From the NCBI GenBank assembly GCA_905199135.1, contig CAJKFC010000024.1:1-20619 (forward strand): a DNA stretch of 20,619 nucleotides. Reading direction: 5' to 3'. This DNA comes from an uncultured Eubacteriales bacterium (GTDB lineage Bacteria; Bacillota; Clostridia; Oscillospirales; Butyricicoccaceae). Both the position numbers and the translations under genes were made by a program. Of the stretch, positions 1 to 7,445 are shown piece after piece. Within the stretch, counting starts at the first letter, position 1, and every line of letters begins with the position of its first letter. A model generated the notes under the pieces. It searched no databases and was not told the DNA's origin. It saw only the letters and a list, made by a program, of their open reading frames with translations.

Positions 1-9
1 GAAAGAATA

Positions 10-39
10 ATATTGATATAGGGTATATTTAATCAATAT
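10..39. repeat. Inverted repeat upstream of the M42 peptidase promoter
   Basis: ATATTGAT (10-17) and ATCAATAT (32-39) are perfect 8-base inverted arms separated by 14 bases. They end 7 bases before the -35 box of the promoter at 47-75. No T-run follows, so this does not look like a terminator of an upstream gene. An operator for a dimeric regulator is possible, but nothing in the window identifies one; in such AT-rich sequence chance is also possible. Confidence 0.35.
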
Positions 40-46
40 ATTTATG

Positions 47-75
47 TTGAAAAAATACCTTCGGTGTAATATAAT
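47..75 (+). promoter_or_regulatory. Sigma-A promoter of the M42 peptidase / ung unit
   Basis: TTGAAA (47-52) and a perfect TATAAT (70-75) are separated by 17 bases. The predicted transcript starts about 82 and carries a leader of about 25 bases with the ribosome binding site AAGGAG (92-97) before the ATG at 106. Confidence 0.8.
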
Positions 76-105
76 GTATATATATTATTTTTAAGGAGAA
101 AGATT

Positions 106-1185
106 ATGGCCAACCTTAAACTTATCGAAGAAATAACCGGCGCCTTCGGCCCCTCCGGCTTTGAAGACGAGGTTGTAAATGTCATCAAGAACAACTGCCC
201 CGAGTTTGATGTGGAGAGCGACGCCATGCACAATGTCTTCATGCGCATGAAAAACCACTCGGGCAAAAAACCCGTCATCATGCTCGACGCCCATCTTGAC
301 GAGCTGGGCTTCATCGTTCAGCACATCAAGGCCAACGGCCTCATATCCTTTGTCAGCCTCGGCGGCTGGGTGGCAAGCAATGTCCCCGCTCACTCGGTAT
401 ACATCAGAAACCGCAAGGGCGAACTCATCAAGGGCATAACCACATCCAAGCCCCCGCACTTCATGACAGAGAGCGAGAGAAACGCAAAGCTCGACATAGA
501 GGGCATATATATAGATGTCGGCGCCAGCAGCCGTCAGGAGGTCATGGAAGTATTCGGAATAGATGTGGGCGACCCTGTCATGCCCGATGTATTCTTTGAG
601 TACAACGAAAAGAACGGAACCCTTTTCGGCAAGGCCTTTGACAACCGCATGGGCTGCTACTGCATAATCGAGACCATGAAGAGACTGATAAACGAAAACA
701 ACCTCTATGTAGATGTAGTGGGCGGTTTCGCGGCTCAGGAAGAGGTAGGCACAAGGGGTGCCCAGGTTACAGCCTCCACACTCAAGCCTGATTTTGCCAT
801 TGTCTTTGAGGGCTCCCCCTCCGACGACATGTACAGAAACGAGAACGAAGCCCAGTGCGCCCTCAAAAAAGGCACTCAGATTCGTCATATGGATGCCAGC
901 TACATAAGCAACCCCGAGTTTATCGCCTTCGCAAAAGAGGTCGGCGACGAGCACGGCATTCCCTATCAGTCGGCAGTGCGCCGCCGCGGCAGCACAGACG
1001 CAGGCAAGATTCACCTGTTCGCCGACAAGAACATTCCCTGCCTCGTCCTCGGCATACCCTGCCGCTATGTCCATACACATTATAACTGGTGCGCAGAGTC
1101 CGATGTCGACGCCACAGTAAACATGGCTGTCGAGGTCATAAAAGCCTTCTCCAAGGCAGCTGCCGACCGCATATCCTTCCGTTAA
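106..1185 (+). CDS. M42 family metallopeptidase (glutamyl/leucyl aminopeptidase type)
   Basis: A 359-residue cytoplasmic dinuclear-metal aminopeptidase, a family that forms large tetrahedral (TET-type) particles and trims peptides; the exact substrate preference cannot be read here. Metal and catalytic residues are all visible: H63 and D65 in AHLDELGF, D179 in GKAFDNRMG, the catalytic/metal pair E212-E213 in AAQEEVGTRGA, E235 in VFEGSPSDD, and H323 in CRYVHTH. The acid at 235 is Glu; classical members often have Asp there. Length is normal for the family (about 340-370). The ATG at 106 is chosen because AAGGAG sits 8 bases upstream and the N-terminus aligns with the usual LIEEITGAFGPSGFE opening. 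It is the first gene of a unit with ung, which starts 3 bases after its stop. Third positions are C-rich, which leaves a long spurious open frame on the opposite strand. Confidence 0.93.
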   Translation: MANLKLIEEITGAFGPSGFEDEVVNVIKNNCPEFDVESDAMHNVFMRMKNHSGKKPVIMLDAHLDELGFIVQHIKANGLISFVSLGGWVASNVPAHSVYIRNRKGELIKGITTSKPPHFMTESERNAKLDIEGIYIDVGASSRQEVMEVFGIDVGDPVMPDVFFEYNEKNGTLFGKAFDNRMGCYCIIETMKRLINENNLYVDVVGGFAAQEEVGTRGAQVTASTLKPDFAIVFEGSPSDDMYRNENEAQCALKKGTQIRHMDASYISNPEFIAFAKEVGDEHGIPYQSAVRRRGSTDAGKIHLFADKNIPCLVLGIPCRYVHTHYNWCAESDVDATVNMAVEVIKAFSKAAADRISFR

Positions 1186-1188
1186 TCC

Positions 1189-1854
1189 ATGGTGAACATA
1201 GGCAACGATTGGGACGAAATTCTCAAAGGAGAGTTCGACAAGGAATACTATCAGAAACTGAGGAAGTTTCTTATAAGCGAATACCGCACCCAAAGGATTC
1301 ACCCCTCGATGTACGATATCTTCAATGCCCTGAAGTACACGCCGTACAGCAATGTAAAGGTGTTTATCCTGGGTCAGGACCCCTATCACGGCCCCAACCA
1401 GGCCCACGGACTTTCGTTTTCAGTGCAAAAGGGCGTTTCTGTCCCTCCCTCTCTTCAAAATATATATAAGGAGCTGGAGAGCGACATCGGATTTAAGGCG
1501 CCGCCCCACGGAAATCTCGTCAAATGGGCGCAAAACGGCGTGTTGCTTTTGAACACCGTTCTCACCGTCCGCGAGGGTCAGGCCAATTCCCACAAGGGCA
1601 TGGGTTGGGAAATTTTCACCGACACTGTCATCTCTCATCTGAACAGGCGTGAAAAGCCGATGGTCTTTCTGCTTTGGGGCGGAAACGCAAAACGAAAAAA
1701 GGCCCTTATCACCAATCCCAATCATCTGATACTCGAAACGGTTCACCCGAGCCCATTGTCTGCCTACGGCGGATTTTTCGGATGCAGACATTTTTCAAAG
1801 GCTGCGGAATTTTTAAGGCAACACGGTGACGATATCGACTGGTCTTTGGATTAG
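1189..1854 (+). CDS. ung: Uracil-DNA glycosylase, family 1
   Basis: A 221-residue base-excision repair enzyme that removes uracil from DNA. The water-activating loop GQDPYHGP is intact, as is the C-terminal DNA-intercalating loop HPSPLSAYGGFFGCRHFSKA with its catalytic His. The LLWGGNAKRK segment and the NTVLTVREGQANSHKGMGWE segment are also typical. Length matches the family (220-230). The ATG at 1189 lies 3 bases after the peptidase stop, and I see no good ribosome binding site before it, so translation is probably coupled to the upstream gene; a GTG follows immediately as an alternative start. No terminator is evident in the 100 bases that follow. Confidence 0.96.
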   Translation: MVNIGNDWDEILKGEFDKEYYQKLRKFLISEYRTQRIHPSMYDIFNALKYTPYSNVKVFILGQDPYHGPNQAHGLSFSVQKGVSVPPSLQNIYKELESDIGFKAPPHGNLVKWAQNGVLLLNTVLTVREGQANSHKGMGWEIFTDTVISHLNRREKPMVFLLWGGNAKRKKALITNPNHLILETVHPSPLSAYGGFFGCRHFSKAAEFLRQHGDDIDWSLD

Positions 1855-1956
1855 CTGTTCAGAATGAAGATTTTCTCCGAATTATACAGAAGTTATTAAG
1901 AAAAGCAATACCCTACATATTTTATTCAGATCAAAAAAATATGGAGGAAATCGAAT

Positions 1957-2148
1957 ATGGCAAAACAATATTCAGTTCGTGAAATGCAGGTAATTTTTAA
2001 AAAAGCCGGATATTCCATAGCGAGAATATCCGGAGGTCATCAGATTTGGAAAAAGGACGCTTTTACAATAGCTCTCCCCACTTCCAAGCTCAATTTTAAA
2101 GTAGGCACAAAAATCTACAATCAGATTGTGAAAAATGATGCCCATTAG
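1957..2148 (+). CDS. Solitary HicA-like small protein (putative mRNA-interferase toxin fold)
   Basis: A 63-residue protein with the HicA layout: an N-terminal helix (about 6-18), the strand pattern GYSIARISGGHQIWKK (19-33) with a His (H28) where HicA toxins carry the catalytic His in a GSHxxF-type motif, then a strand ending in LPTSK, and a final helix KVGTKIYNQIVKN. HicA proteins fold like a double-stranded-RNA-binding domain and cut mRNA. GGAGG lies 9 bases before the ATG. There is no hicB on either side: upstream is ung, downstream a terminator and convergent aroQ. The usual HicA ending (GTLRSILKQAGL-like) is altered here, so it may be a non-toxic relative. Homology is recalled from motif memory only; toxin activity is not shown. 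A strong hairpin lies inside the coding region (2006-2033). Confidence 0.6.
   Translation: MAKQYSVREMQVIFKKAGYSIARISGGHQIWKKDAFTIALPTSKLNFKVGTKIYNQIVKNDAH
2006..2033 (+). repeat. Perfect 10-bp hairpin inside the HicA-like gene
   Basis: CCGGATATTC (2006-2015) and GAATATCCGG (2024-2033) are exact reverse complements around an 8-base loop. The structure ends two bases before the His28 codon region of the gene. It is followed by AGGTCAT rather than a T-run, so it is not a simple intrinsic terminator. It could slow ribosomes, stabilise the mRNA, or be a protein-binding palindrome. Confidence 0.7.
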
Positions 2149-2164
2149 GCCGTCGCTATTGTAA

Positions 2165-2195
2165 AACAGAGCGGAAATTTCCGCTCTGTTTTTTT
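2165..2195. terminator. Bidirectional intrinsic terminator between the HicA-like gene and aroQ
   Basis: AACAGAGCGGAAA (2165-2177) is followed directly by its reverse complement TTTCCGCTCTGTT (2178-2190), a perfect 26-base palindrome, and then by a T-run to 2195 on the plus strand; an A-run before it gives a T-run on the minus strand. It ends the plus-strand unit and, because the aroQ stop codon is at 2194-2196, also the aro operon. Confidence 0.9.
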
Positions 2196-2631
2196 ATTTT
2201 TCACCGTATTTTTCAAAGAGATATTTTACCGCCTCGGTGTACCCCTTAAAGCCCATACCCTTATAGGTTTTTTCACAGGCCAAAGAGGTATAGGAAAATC
2301 TTCGGAACTCCTCCCTTGAGTCTACATCGGATATATGCACCTCAACAGCGGGAATCATGACGGCTTTGAGGGCGTCCAGTATGGCGACGCTTGTATGGGT
2401 GTAGGCGGCAGGGTTTATGACAATTCCGTCAATATTTCCGAAAGCCTGCTGTATCCTGTCGACGATGGCTCCCTCGCTGTTGGATTGGAAAAACTCCGCC
2501 TCTATTCCCTTTTCCGCGCAAAAATCACCGATCATTTTGACAAGGTCTTCATAGGTCTCCCTGCCGTAGATTTCCGGCTCTCTCCTGCCCAGCATGTTTA
2601 TGTTTGGGCCGTTAATTACAAGTATTCGCAT
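2194..2631 (-). CDS. aroQ: Type II 3-dehydroquinate dehydratase
   Basis: A 145-residue enzyme that converts 3-dehydroquinate to 3-dehydroshikimate (third step of the shikimate pathway); type II enzymes form dodecamers. Visible landmarks are the opening ILVINGPNINMLGRREPEIYG with the catalytic Tyr, the SNSEGAIVDRIQ segment, NPAAYTHTSVAILDAL with its Asn and the catalytic His, and VEVHISDVDSREEFRR. It is the last gene of the aro operon; its start lies 20 bases inside the end of the aroE/aroK fusion gene, with AAGGAGA 9 bases upstream. The stop codon abuts the shared terminator at 2165-2195. Confidence 0.96.
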   Translation of the reverse strand: MRILVINGPNINMLGRREPEIYGRETYEDLVKMIGDFCAEKGIEAEFFQSNSEGAIVDRIQQAFGNIDGIVINPAAYTHTSVAILDALKAVMIPAVEVHISDVDSREEFRRFSYTSLACEKTYKGMGFKGYTEAVKYLFEKYGEK

Positions 2632-3856
2632 CTTCGGTTCTCCTTACAATCTCATCTGCAGCCTGCTCTATCGTACCGCTGTTTTGTACTTTCAAATCGG
2701 CAAACTTTTCATAAAGTTCCTTTCTTCTGTCATAAAGAGCCTCTACTCCGCCTTTTTTGTTAGACAAGGGTCTTCCCTTTACAGTAAGCTTGTCAAGTTC
2801 TCTTTGCAGCCATATAATCGTTCCGTTCTGCTTGAGGGAATCAAAATTTTCCGCTACAGTAACTGTTCCTCCGCCTGTGGCGATAACGGCACCGCTCTTT
2901 TTGCCTGCCTCCGCTGCGGCGGCCTTTTCCAGCTCTCTGAAAGCGGCTTCGCCCTCCTGCTCTATTATCTCTCCGCAGGTTTTGCCCGCCGCCGCTTCTA
3001 TCACCTCGTCAAGGTCGTAAAAATCTTTTCCGAGTTTTTTTGCCGCAAGCCTTCCCACCGTGGTTTTTCCGCAGCCCGGCATACCAACAAGAATTATATT
3101 GGATACTTTTCCCTCGATTATCTTTAAAACCCTTTCGGTCTCGCTGTCGTCTATACTCTCTCCCGTAAAGATTTCGGCGGCTTTTTTAGCCTGAGCCACC
3201 AGCATGGGCAGACCGCACTCCGTCTTGATGCCCAGTTCCCCCGCTTTGAGCAAAAACGCGGTTTTCAGCGGATTATATATGAGATCGACACAGCCTTCAA
3301 GCCTTTTAAATCGCTCTGTATCTATTTTGATCTGACCGTTGTCAGGGTACATTCCCACAGGAGTGGTGTTGACGATTATTTCAGTATCCGAAAGATCGTA
3401 CACATTTTCATAGTTTATCTCCCCTGTTCGAGAGACCTTTTTAATGTCTTTTGCGCCCCTCATTTCAAGGGCGGCAGCCACCGTCTGCGATGATGCGCCC
3501 GACCCTAAAATAAGGCAGTTTTTGCCTTCAGGATTTATGCCGCTTCTTTCGAGAAGATACAAAAAACCATAGAGATCAGTGTTATACCCCGAAAAAGAGC
3601 CGTCCTTTTCTCTTTTCACGGTGTTTATACAACCTATTTTAACAGCGCCTTCGTCTATGCGGCCGCAATACTTCATGGCGTCGATTTTATACGGTATGGT
3701 GACATTTATTCCGTCAAAATCTCCGTTTTTGAAAAAATCCTCCAGTTCTTCCCTTTCTCTCTCAAAAAGCTCATATTCATATCCTTTTAAAAGCCTGTGT
3801 ATTATCGGAGAAAAGCTGTGAGAGAGCTTTCTGCCCAAAAGTCCGTATTTTTTCAT
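2612..3856 (-). CDS. aroE-aroK: Bifunctional shikimate dehydrogenase / shikimate kinase fusion
   Basis: A 414-residue two-domain enzyme covering two consecutive steps: 3-dehydroshikimate to shikimate (NADPH), then shikimate to shikimate 3-phosphate (ATP). Residues 1-245 are AroE-like: LSHSFSP substrate motif (11-17), NVTIPYK with catalytic K57, YNTD with D94, the nucleotide-binding GSGASS loop (118-123), NTTPVGMYP and NPLKT. Residues about 252-414 are AroK-like: Walker A GMPGCGKTT (258-266), DLD (281-283), FRELE (306-310), GGG (328-330), RPL (363-365 region) and an arginine-rich DRRKELY lid-side motif. No stop or frameshift separates the two. An upstream in-frame start at 3943 exists but would add 29 residues lying wholly inside aroC and unlike AroE; the ATG at 3856 forms a 4-base ATGA overlap with the aroC stop, so it is chosen. 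Confidence 0.93.
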   Translation of the reverse strand: MKKYGLLGRKLSHSFSPIIHRLLKGYEYELFEREREELEDFFKNGDFDGINVTIPYKIDAMKYCGRIDEGAVKIGCINTVKREKDGSFSGYNTDLYGFLYLLERSGINPEGKNCLILGSGASSQTVAAALEMRGAKDIKKVSRTGEINYENVYDLSDTEIIVNTTPVGMYPDNGQIKIDTERFKRLEGCVDLIYNPLKTAFLLKAGELGIKTECGLPMLVAQAKKAAEIFTGESIDDSETERVLKIIEGKVSNIILVGMPGCGKTTVGRLAAKKLGKDFYDLDEVIEAAAGKTCGEIIEQEGEAAFRELEKAAAAEAGKKSGAVIATGGGTVTVAENFDSLKQNGTIIWLQRELDKLTVKGRPLSNKKGGVEALYDRRKELYEKFADLKVQNSGTIEQAADEIVRRTEDANTCN

Positions 3857-4944
3857 CTTATAAAACCGTCCTGCATCAAAATATCCAAGACCGCCAGAGC
3901 AGCCGCCGCCTCTACGCATGGAACGGCTCTGACAGCTATGCACGGATCGTGTCTGCCTTTGAGCTCGAGGGTGACATTTTCCATTTTCTCAACATCTACC
4001 GTTCTCTGAGCCTTGCCTATCGACGGCGTAGGCTTGAAAGCCGCCCTGAACACTATCGGCATGCCTGTGCTGATACCTCCTAAAATGCCTCCGCTGTTGT
4101 TTGTATATGTCTTTATCTGTCCGTCTTTGACATAAAACTCGTCGTTGTTCTGTGAGCCCGTCATATCAGAGCCGCCAAAGCCGCTGCCGAATTCCACTCC
4201 TTTTACTCCCGGGATACCGAACACAGCCGAGGCAATTTTGCCTTCCATTCCCTCAAACATGGGGGCTCCTGCCCCGCAGGGCATGCCGAATACAAAGCAC
4301 TCCACAATTCCGCCGACGGAATCTATCTGCTCTCTTGCCTTTTCTATCGCCGCTTTCATTTCGCTCTCGGCTTTTTTGTCAAAGACAGGGAAATTGATAT
4401 CATCTATGCATTCAAAGTCGCTCGGTTTTGTATCGGCCATATCCAAACTCACATCTTTTATTCCGCCTATGCTGAATATCCTGCCCTTTACAGATATTCC
4501 CCGACTTTCCAGTATCTGCATGGCAATTCCCCCTGCTATACACAAGGGCGCCGTCAGCCTGCCCGAAAAATGTCCTCCGCCTCTCATATCGGCGTTACCG
4601 CCGTATTTGATAAACGCAGTATAATCGGCGTGAGATGGACGCATAATTTTTGATATTTCACTGTAATCGGAGCTTTTGGCGTCTCGGTTATATATCACGG
4701 CACATATGGGCGCCCCACAGGTCATTCCGTTTTCTATCCCTGACAGGAACTGTGGCTCGTCGCTCTCTTTTCTGGCGGTTTCAAGCTTGGATTTTCCCGG
4801 TTTTCTGCGGTCAGTAAAGTTTTTAAGCTTTACGATGTCGACAGCCTCTCCCGCAGGCATTCCGTCTATTGTTACCCCAATGGCCCGTCCGTGAGACTGA
4901 CCGAAAACAGAAACTTTTATCTTTTCTCCGTAGCAGGACGACAT
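3853..4944 (-). CDS. aroC: Chorismate synthase
   Basis: A 363-residue FMN-dependent lyase making chorismate from EPSP, the last pathway step. Motifs: FGQSHG with the catalytic His18, DRRKPGKS (45-52), RPSHADYT with His105 (102-109), GGGHFSGRLTAP (122-133), GSDMTGSQNNDEF (258-270), NNSGGILGGISTGMPI (282-297), and RHDPCIAVRAVP with the late His-Asp-Pro motif (331-342). Family enzymes usually read G-E-S-H; here position 16 is Gln. From memory this variant, with HFSGRLTAP, recurs in clostridial/oscillospiral enzymes. It follows aroA by 5 bases with AAAGGGAG as ribosome binding site, and overlaps the fusion gene by ATGA. Confidence 0.96.
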   Translation of the reverse strand: MSSCYGEKIKVSVFGQSHGRAIGVTIDGMPAGEAVDIVKLKNFTDRRKPGKSKLETARKESDEPQFLSGIENGMTCGAPICAVIYNRDAKSSDYSEISKIMRPSHADYTAFIKYGGNADMRGGGHFSGRLTAPLCIAGGIAMQILESRGISVKGRIFSIGGIKDVSLDMADTKPSDFECIDDINFPVFDKKAESEMKAAIEKAREQIDSVGGIVECFVFGMPCGAGAPMFEGMEGKIASAVFGIPGVKGVEFGSGFGGSDMTGSQNNDEFYVKDGQIKTYTNNSGGILGGISTGMPIVFRAAFKPTPSIGKAQRTVDVEKMENVTLELKGRHDPCIAVRAVPCVEAAAALAVLDILMQDGFIR

Positions 4945-4949
4945 CTTAT

Positions 4950-6203
4950 CTACTCCCTTTCAACTTTGCCGCCAAGGGCTTCAAAATCTTCAAAAAAGCT
5001 CTTATAGGATTTTGAAACGGCCTGAGCGTCTGAAATTACTACTTCTTTTTCACATATCGCTGAGGCGACAGCCGCCGACATGGCTATTCTGTGGTCGTTG
5101 AAGGAACTTATTTTTCCGCCTTTAAGACCGCCTCCAAAAACCTCTATGTTGTTTTCATAGGGTACAGCCCTTCCTCCGAGACCGTTTATCATGGCGGTCA
5201 CACTTTCCACTCTGTCGCTCTCCTTATACCTCAGCCTGTCGGTGTTATAAAATACCGTCTTTCCCTTTGCGGCAGCGGCTACCACCGCCATTACAGGCAC
5301 AAGATCGGGTATATCAGCGGCATCTATCTCACAGCCCGTAAGACTTCCCTTTGAAACGGTTATGCCGACGCATTTCTCCGTCGCTTTCGCTCCGAAAGTC
5401 TTGAGCACATCGACTATCCTTCTGTCTCCCTGTCGGGAGACGCTGTCTATTCCTTTGACCGTTATTCCTTCTTCGGAAAAAGCTCCCGCCGCAAGCCAAA
5501 AGGCAGCCGCCGACCAGTCTCCTTCGGCCTTAAAACTTCCGCAGGAACTATACTTTGAACCTTTTTTAATCTCTATAAGTCCTTTTTCCCTGACGATATC
5601 AACTCCGAATCTCTCCATTACTTCCACCGTCATATCTACATAGGGCGCAGATTTCAGTTCTCCCTCTATGGCAATCGAGCCGCCTTCCTCACAAAGCGGC
5701 AGAGCCATCAGCATACCGCTTATAAACTGTGAGCTTATGTCTCCTCTTATCGAAAAGCGTCCGCCTCTCATGCGACCTTTGAGGTGCATCGGAAATATTC
5801 CCTTTTCACTCAGCACTCCGCCTGATCTCACTATCTCTTCATAAAGAGGAGAGATAGGTCTCGCTGCCAGAGCGGCACTGCCGTATATTGAGCCTTCAAA
5901 ACCCAAAGCAGACATTACAGGCAGCATAAACCTGTATGTGGATCCGCTTTCGCGGCAGTCAAAACTGTTTTTCAAAAACACAGGGCTTTTTTCAGTCAAA
6001 AAGCCCTTTTCCGTTCTCTCTATATGGGCAAAGCAGGATACCGCGTCGGCTGTCGCCGCTATATCCTCTCCGTATTCTCTGCAAAATATCTTGGTTGTGC
6101 CCTGAGAGAGCGCGGCGCATATCAGCGCCCTGTGAAGCTGAGATTTTGACGAAACCGCTTCCACGGCTCCGCCTTTTACAGGAGAAATAATTCTGATATC
6201 CAT
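4950..6203 (-). CDS. aroA: 3-phosphoshikimate 1-carboxyvinyltransferase (EPSP synthase)
   Basis: A 417-residue cytoplasmic enzyme joining shikimate 3-phosphate and phosphoenolpyruvate into EPSP. Substrate residues are visible: K20-S21 and R25 in SSKSQLHRAL, the phosphoenolpyruvate loop CRESGSTYRF (83-92), ISSQF (156-160), the catalytic Asp300 in ADIPDLVP, LRYKESDRV with E328, and NDHRIAM (369-375). The loop that in class I enzymes reads GNAGT is ESGST here, a form I associate with clostridial enzymes; the sequence alone does not tell whether it tolerates glyphosate. It begins one base after the end of aroB and is followed 5 bases later by aroC, so the operon is tightly coupled. Confidence 0.96.
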   Translation of the reverse strand: MDIRIISPVKGGAVEAVSSKSQLHRALICAALSQGTTKIFCREYGEDIAATADAVSCFAHIERTEKGFLTEKSPVFLKNSFDCRESGSTYRFMLPVMSALGFEGSIYGSAALAARPISPLYEEIVRSGGVLSEKGIFPMHLKGRMRGGRFSIRGDISSQFISGMLMALPLCEEGGSIAIEGELKSAPYVDMTVEVMERFGVDIVREKGLIEIKKGSKYSSCGSFKAEGDWSAAAFWLAAGAFSEEGITVKGIDSVSRQGDRRIVDVLKTFGAKATEKCVGITVSKGSLTGCEIDAADIPDLVPVMAVVAAAAKGKTVFYNTDRLRYKESDRVESVTAMINGLGGRAVPYENNIEVFGGGLKGGKISSFNDHRIAMSAAVASAICEKEVVISDAQAVSKSYKSFFEDFEALGGKVERE

Positions 6204-6204
6204 A

Positions 6205-7236
6205 TCAAATACCTGCTTTTATTATGTCGTAAAGCTCGTCGTAACCCACTTTTTTGACCTGACAATTACCTATATCCAAAGGCACGATGAGATCTACGCC
6301 GTCTCTGCCGCCCTTTTTGTCATTTTGTGCGCAGCGCCATATCCTCTCGGCAGATATATCGGTGCTTGTGGGAAGGCCGTAAGACTTCAGCAGTCTTTCA
6401 AGTCTCTCAGAGATCTCTCCGCCCTTTAATGCCCTTGTCACAGCCGCCATTCCTATGGCTACGGCGTGCCCGTGGGTCATGGAATAGCCGCACGCTTTTT
6501 CAATACTGTGTCCTATGGTATGGCCGAAATTGAGGATTTTCCTCTTTCCCGTGTCCTTTTCATCTCCACGCACAAACTCTCTTTTTATTTTAACCGAGGT
6601 GCAGATGATGCCGTCTATATCGGGATTTGAATTGTTCTCAAGCAGCTCGAAAAGCTCTTTATCGGCTATCATTCCGTATTTTATTACTTCCGCCATGCCG
6701 CAGGCGATCTGCTCTTGAGATAATGTTTTGAGAAAATCGCTGTCTATGAGCACAAGGCTGGGCTGATAGAATGTTCCTGCAAGATTTTTTCCGCTTTTAA
6801 GATCGACGGCGGTCTTTCCGCCCACGGAAGAATCCACCATGGACAAAAGCGTAGTGGGCACGGCTATGTACTTTATGCCCCTCATATATACCGATGCGGC
6901 AAAAGCCGCCATATCTCCCGTGACACCTCCGCCGAGACCTATCACGGCGTCGTCTCTCCTAAGTCCCATTTCGCCCATGCTTTCGACGATACGGCAAAAG
7001 GTGGTGAGATTTTTTGAAGATTCGCCCTCTTCAAAAACGAAGCTGCAAGCTTTTATTCCCGCTTTTTCTATGTTTTGAGTGAATTTTTCTCCGTAAAGCT
7101 TAAAAACTTTACTGTCGCTTATTATACAAGCTTTTTCGCCGCTGAATACCGACTTTACAAGCTCTCCTGCCTGTTCTGCCGTTCCTCGCTCTGCAATAAC
7201 ATCATAGCGGCTTTCGAGATCTATTTCTATCTTCAT
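6205..7236 (-). CDS. aroB: 3-dehydroquinate synthase
   Basis: A 343-residue NAD- and metal-dependent enzyme that closes DAHP into 3-dehydroquinate. The NAD loop LGGGVTGDMAAF (101-112), PTTLLSMVDSSVGGKTAVD (127-145), the metal ligands E183 (MAEVIKYG), H239 (FGHTIGH) and H255 (HGHAVAIGM) are present. Length is normal. It is the first pathway enzyme in its operon; its start lies one base after the stop of the 68-residue membrane protein, and only a weak GAGA-like ribosome binding site precedes it, suggesting translational coupling to that small gene. Confidence 0.96.
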   Translation of the reverse strand: MKIEIDLESRYDVIAERGTAEQAGELVKSVFSGEKACIISDSKVFKLYGEKFTQNIEKAGIKACSFVFEEGESSKNLTTFCRIVESMGEMGLRRDDAVIGLGGGVTGDMAAFAASVYMRGIKYIAVPTTLLSMVDSSVGGKTAVDLKSGKNLAGTFYQPSLVLIDSDFLKTLSQEQIACGMAEVIKYGMIADKELFELLENNSNPDIDGIICTSVKIKREFVRGDEKDTGKRKILNFGHTIGHSIEKACGYSMTHGHAVAIGMAAVTRALKGGEISERLERLLKSYGLPTSTDISAERIWRCAQNDKKGGRDGVDLIVPLDIGNCQVKKVGYDELYDIIKAGI

Positions 7237-7237
7237 A

Positions 7238-7444
7238 TCAGTATCTCAGCATGAAATATATGACATATATCCAGCCCAAAAGGCCGTGGAATATAGCCCA
7301 CGGTATCGAATTCCATGTGACATAGGATATGACCATGGCGAGGCATGAGCCGAAAGATATGCCGCTCTTGACCCCCGATTTGATCCTTTCGCGGTAGACA
7401 ACTCCGCCATTTTCATTCACTATGTTGTACTCGTAGCTTCTCAT
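7238..7444 (-). CDS. Small two-segment membrane protein within the aro operon
   Basis: A 68-residue protein with a polar N-terminus (about 1-25, ending RIKSGVKSGISFG) and two probable membrane segments (about 28-43 and 50-66) rich in Trp, Tyr and Ile, closing with LRY. A strong AAGGAGG lies 6 bases before the ATG, and the gene is one base from both neighbours (MarR regulator upstream, aroB downstream), so it is almost certainly translated. I do not recognise a named family; I have an impression that similar short membrane proteins occur in other Clostridia. No function can be assigned; transport or export of aromatic compounds would be a guess from context only. Confidence 0.7.
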   Translation of the reverse strand: MRSYEYNIVNENGGVVYRERIKSGVKSGISFGSCLAMVISYVTWNSIPWAIFHGLLGWIYVIYFMLRY

Positions 7445-7445
7445 A

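Noticed and set aside
91..1407. A 438-codon open frame on the minus strand opposite the M42 peptidase and part of ung
   Set aside because: It lies wholly antisense to two well-supported enzymes, its translation shows no family motif, and the open frame follows from C-rich third codon positions of the plus-strand gene.
2006..2033. The hairpin in the HicA-like gene as an early intrinsic terminator
   Set aside because: No T-run follows the stem; the sequence continues AGGTCAT within an intact coding frame.
3857..3943. A 29-residue N-terminal extension of the AroE-AroK protein
   Set aside because: It lies inside aroC, is unlike AroE N-termini, and the ATG at 3856 with ATGA overlap gives a normal start.
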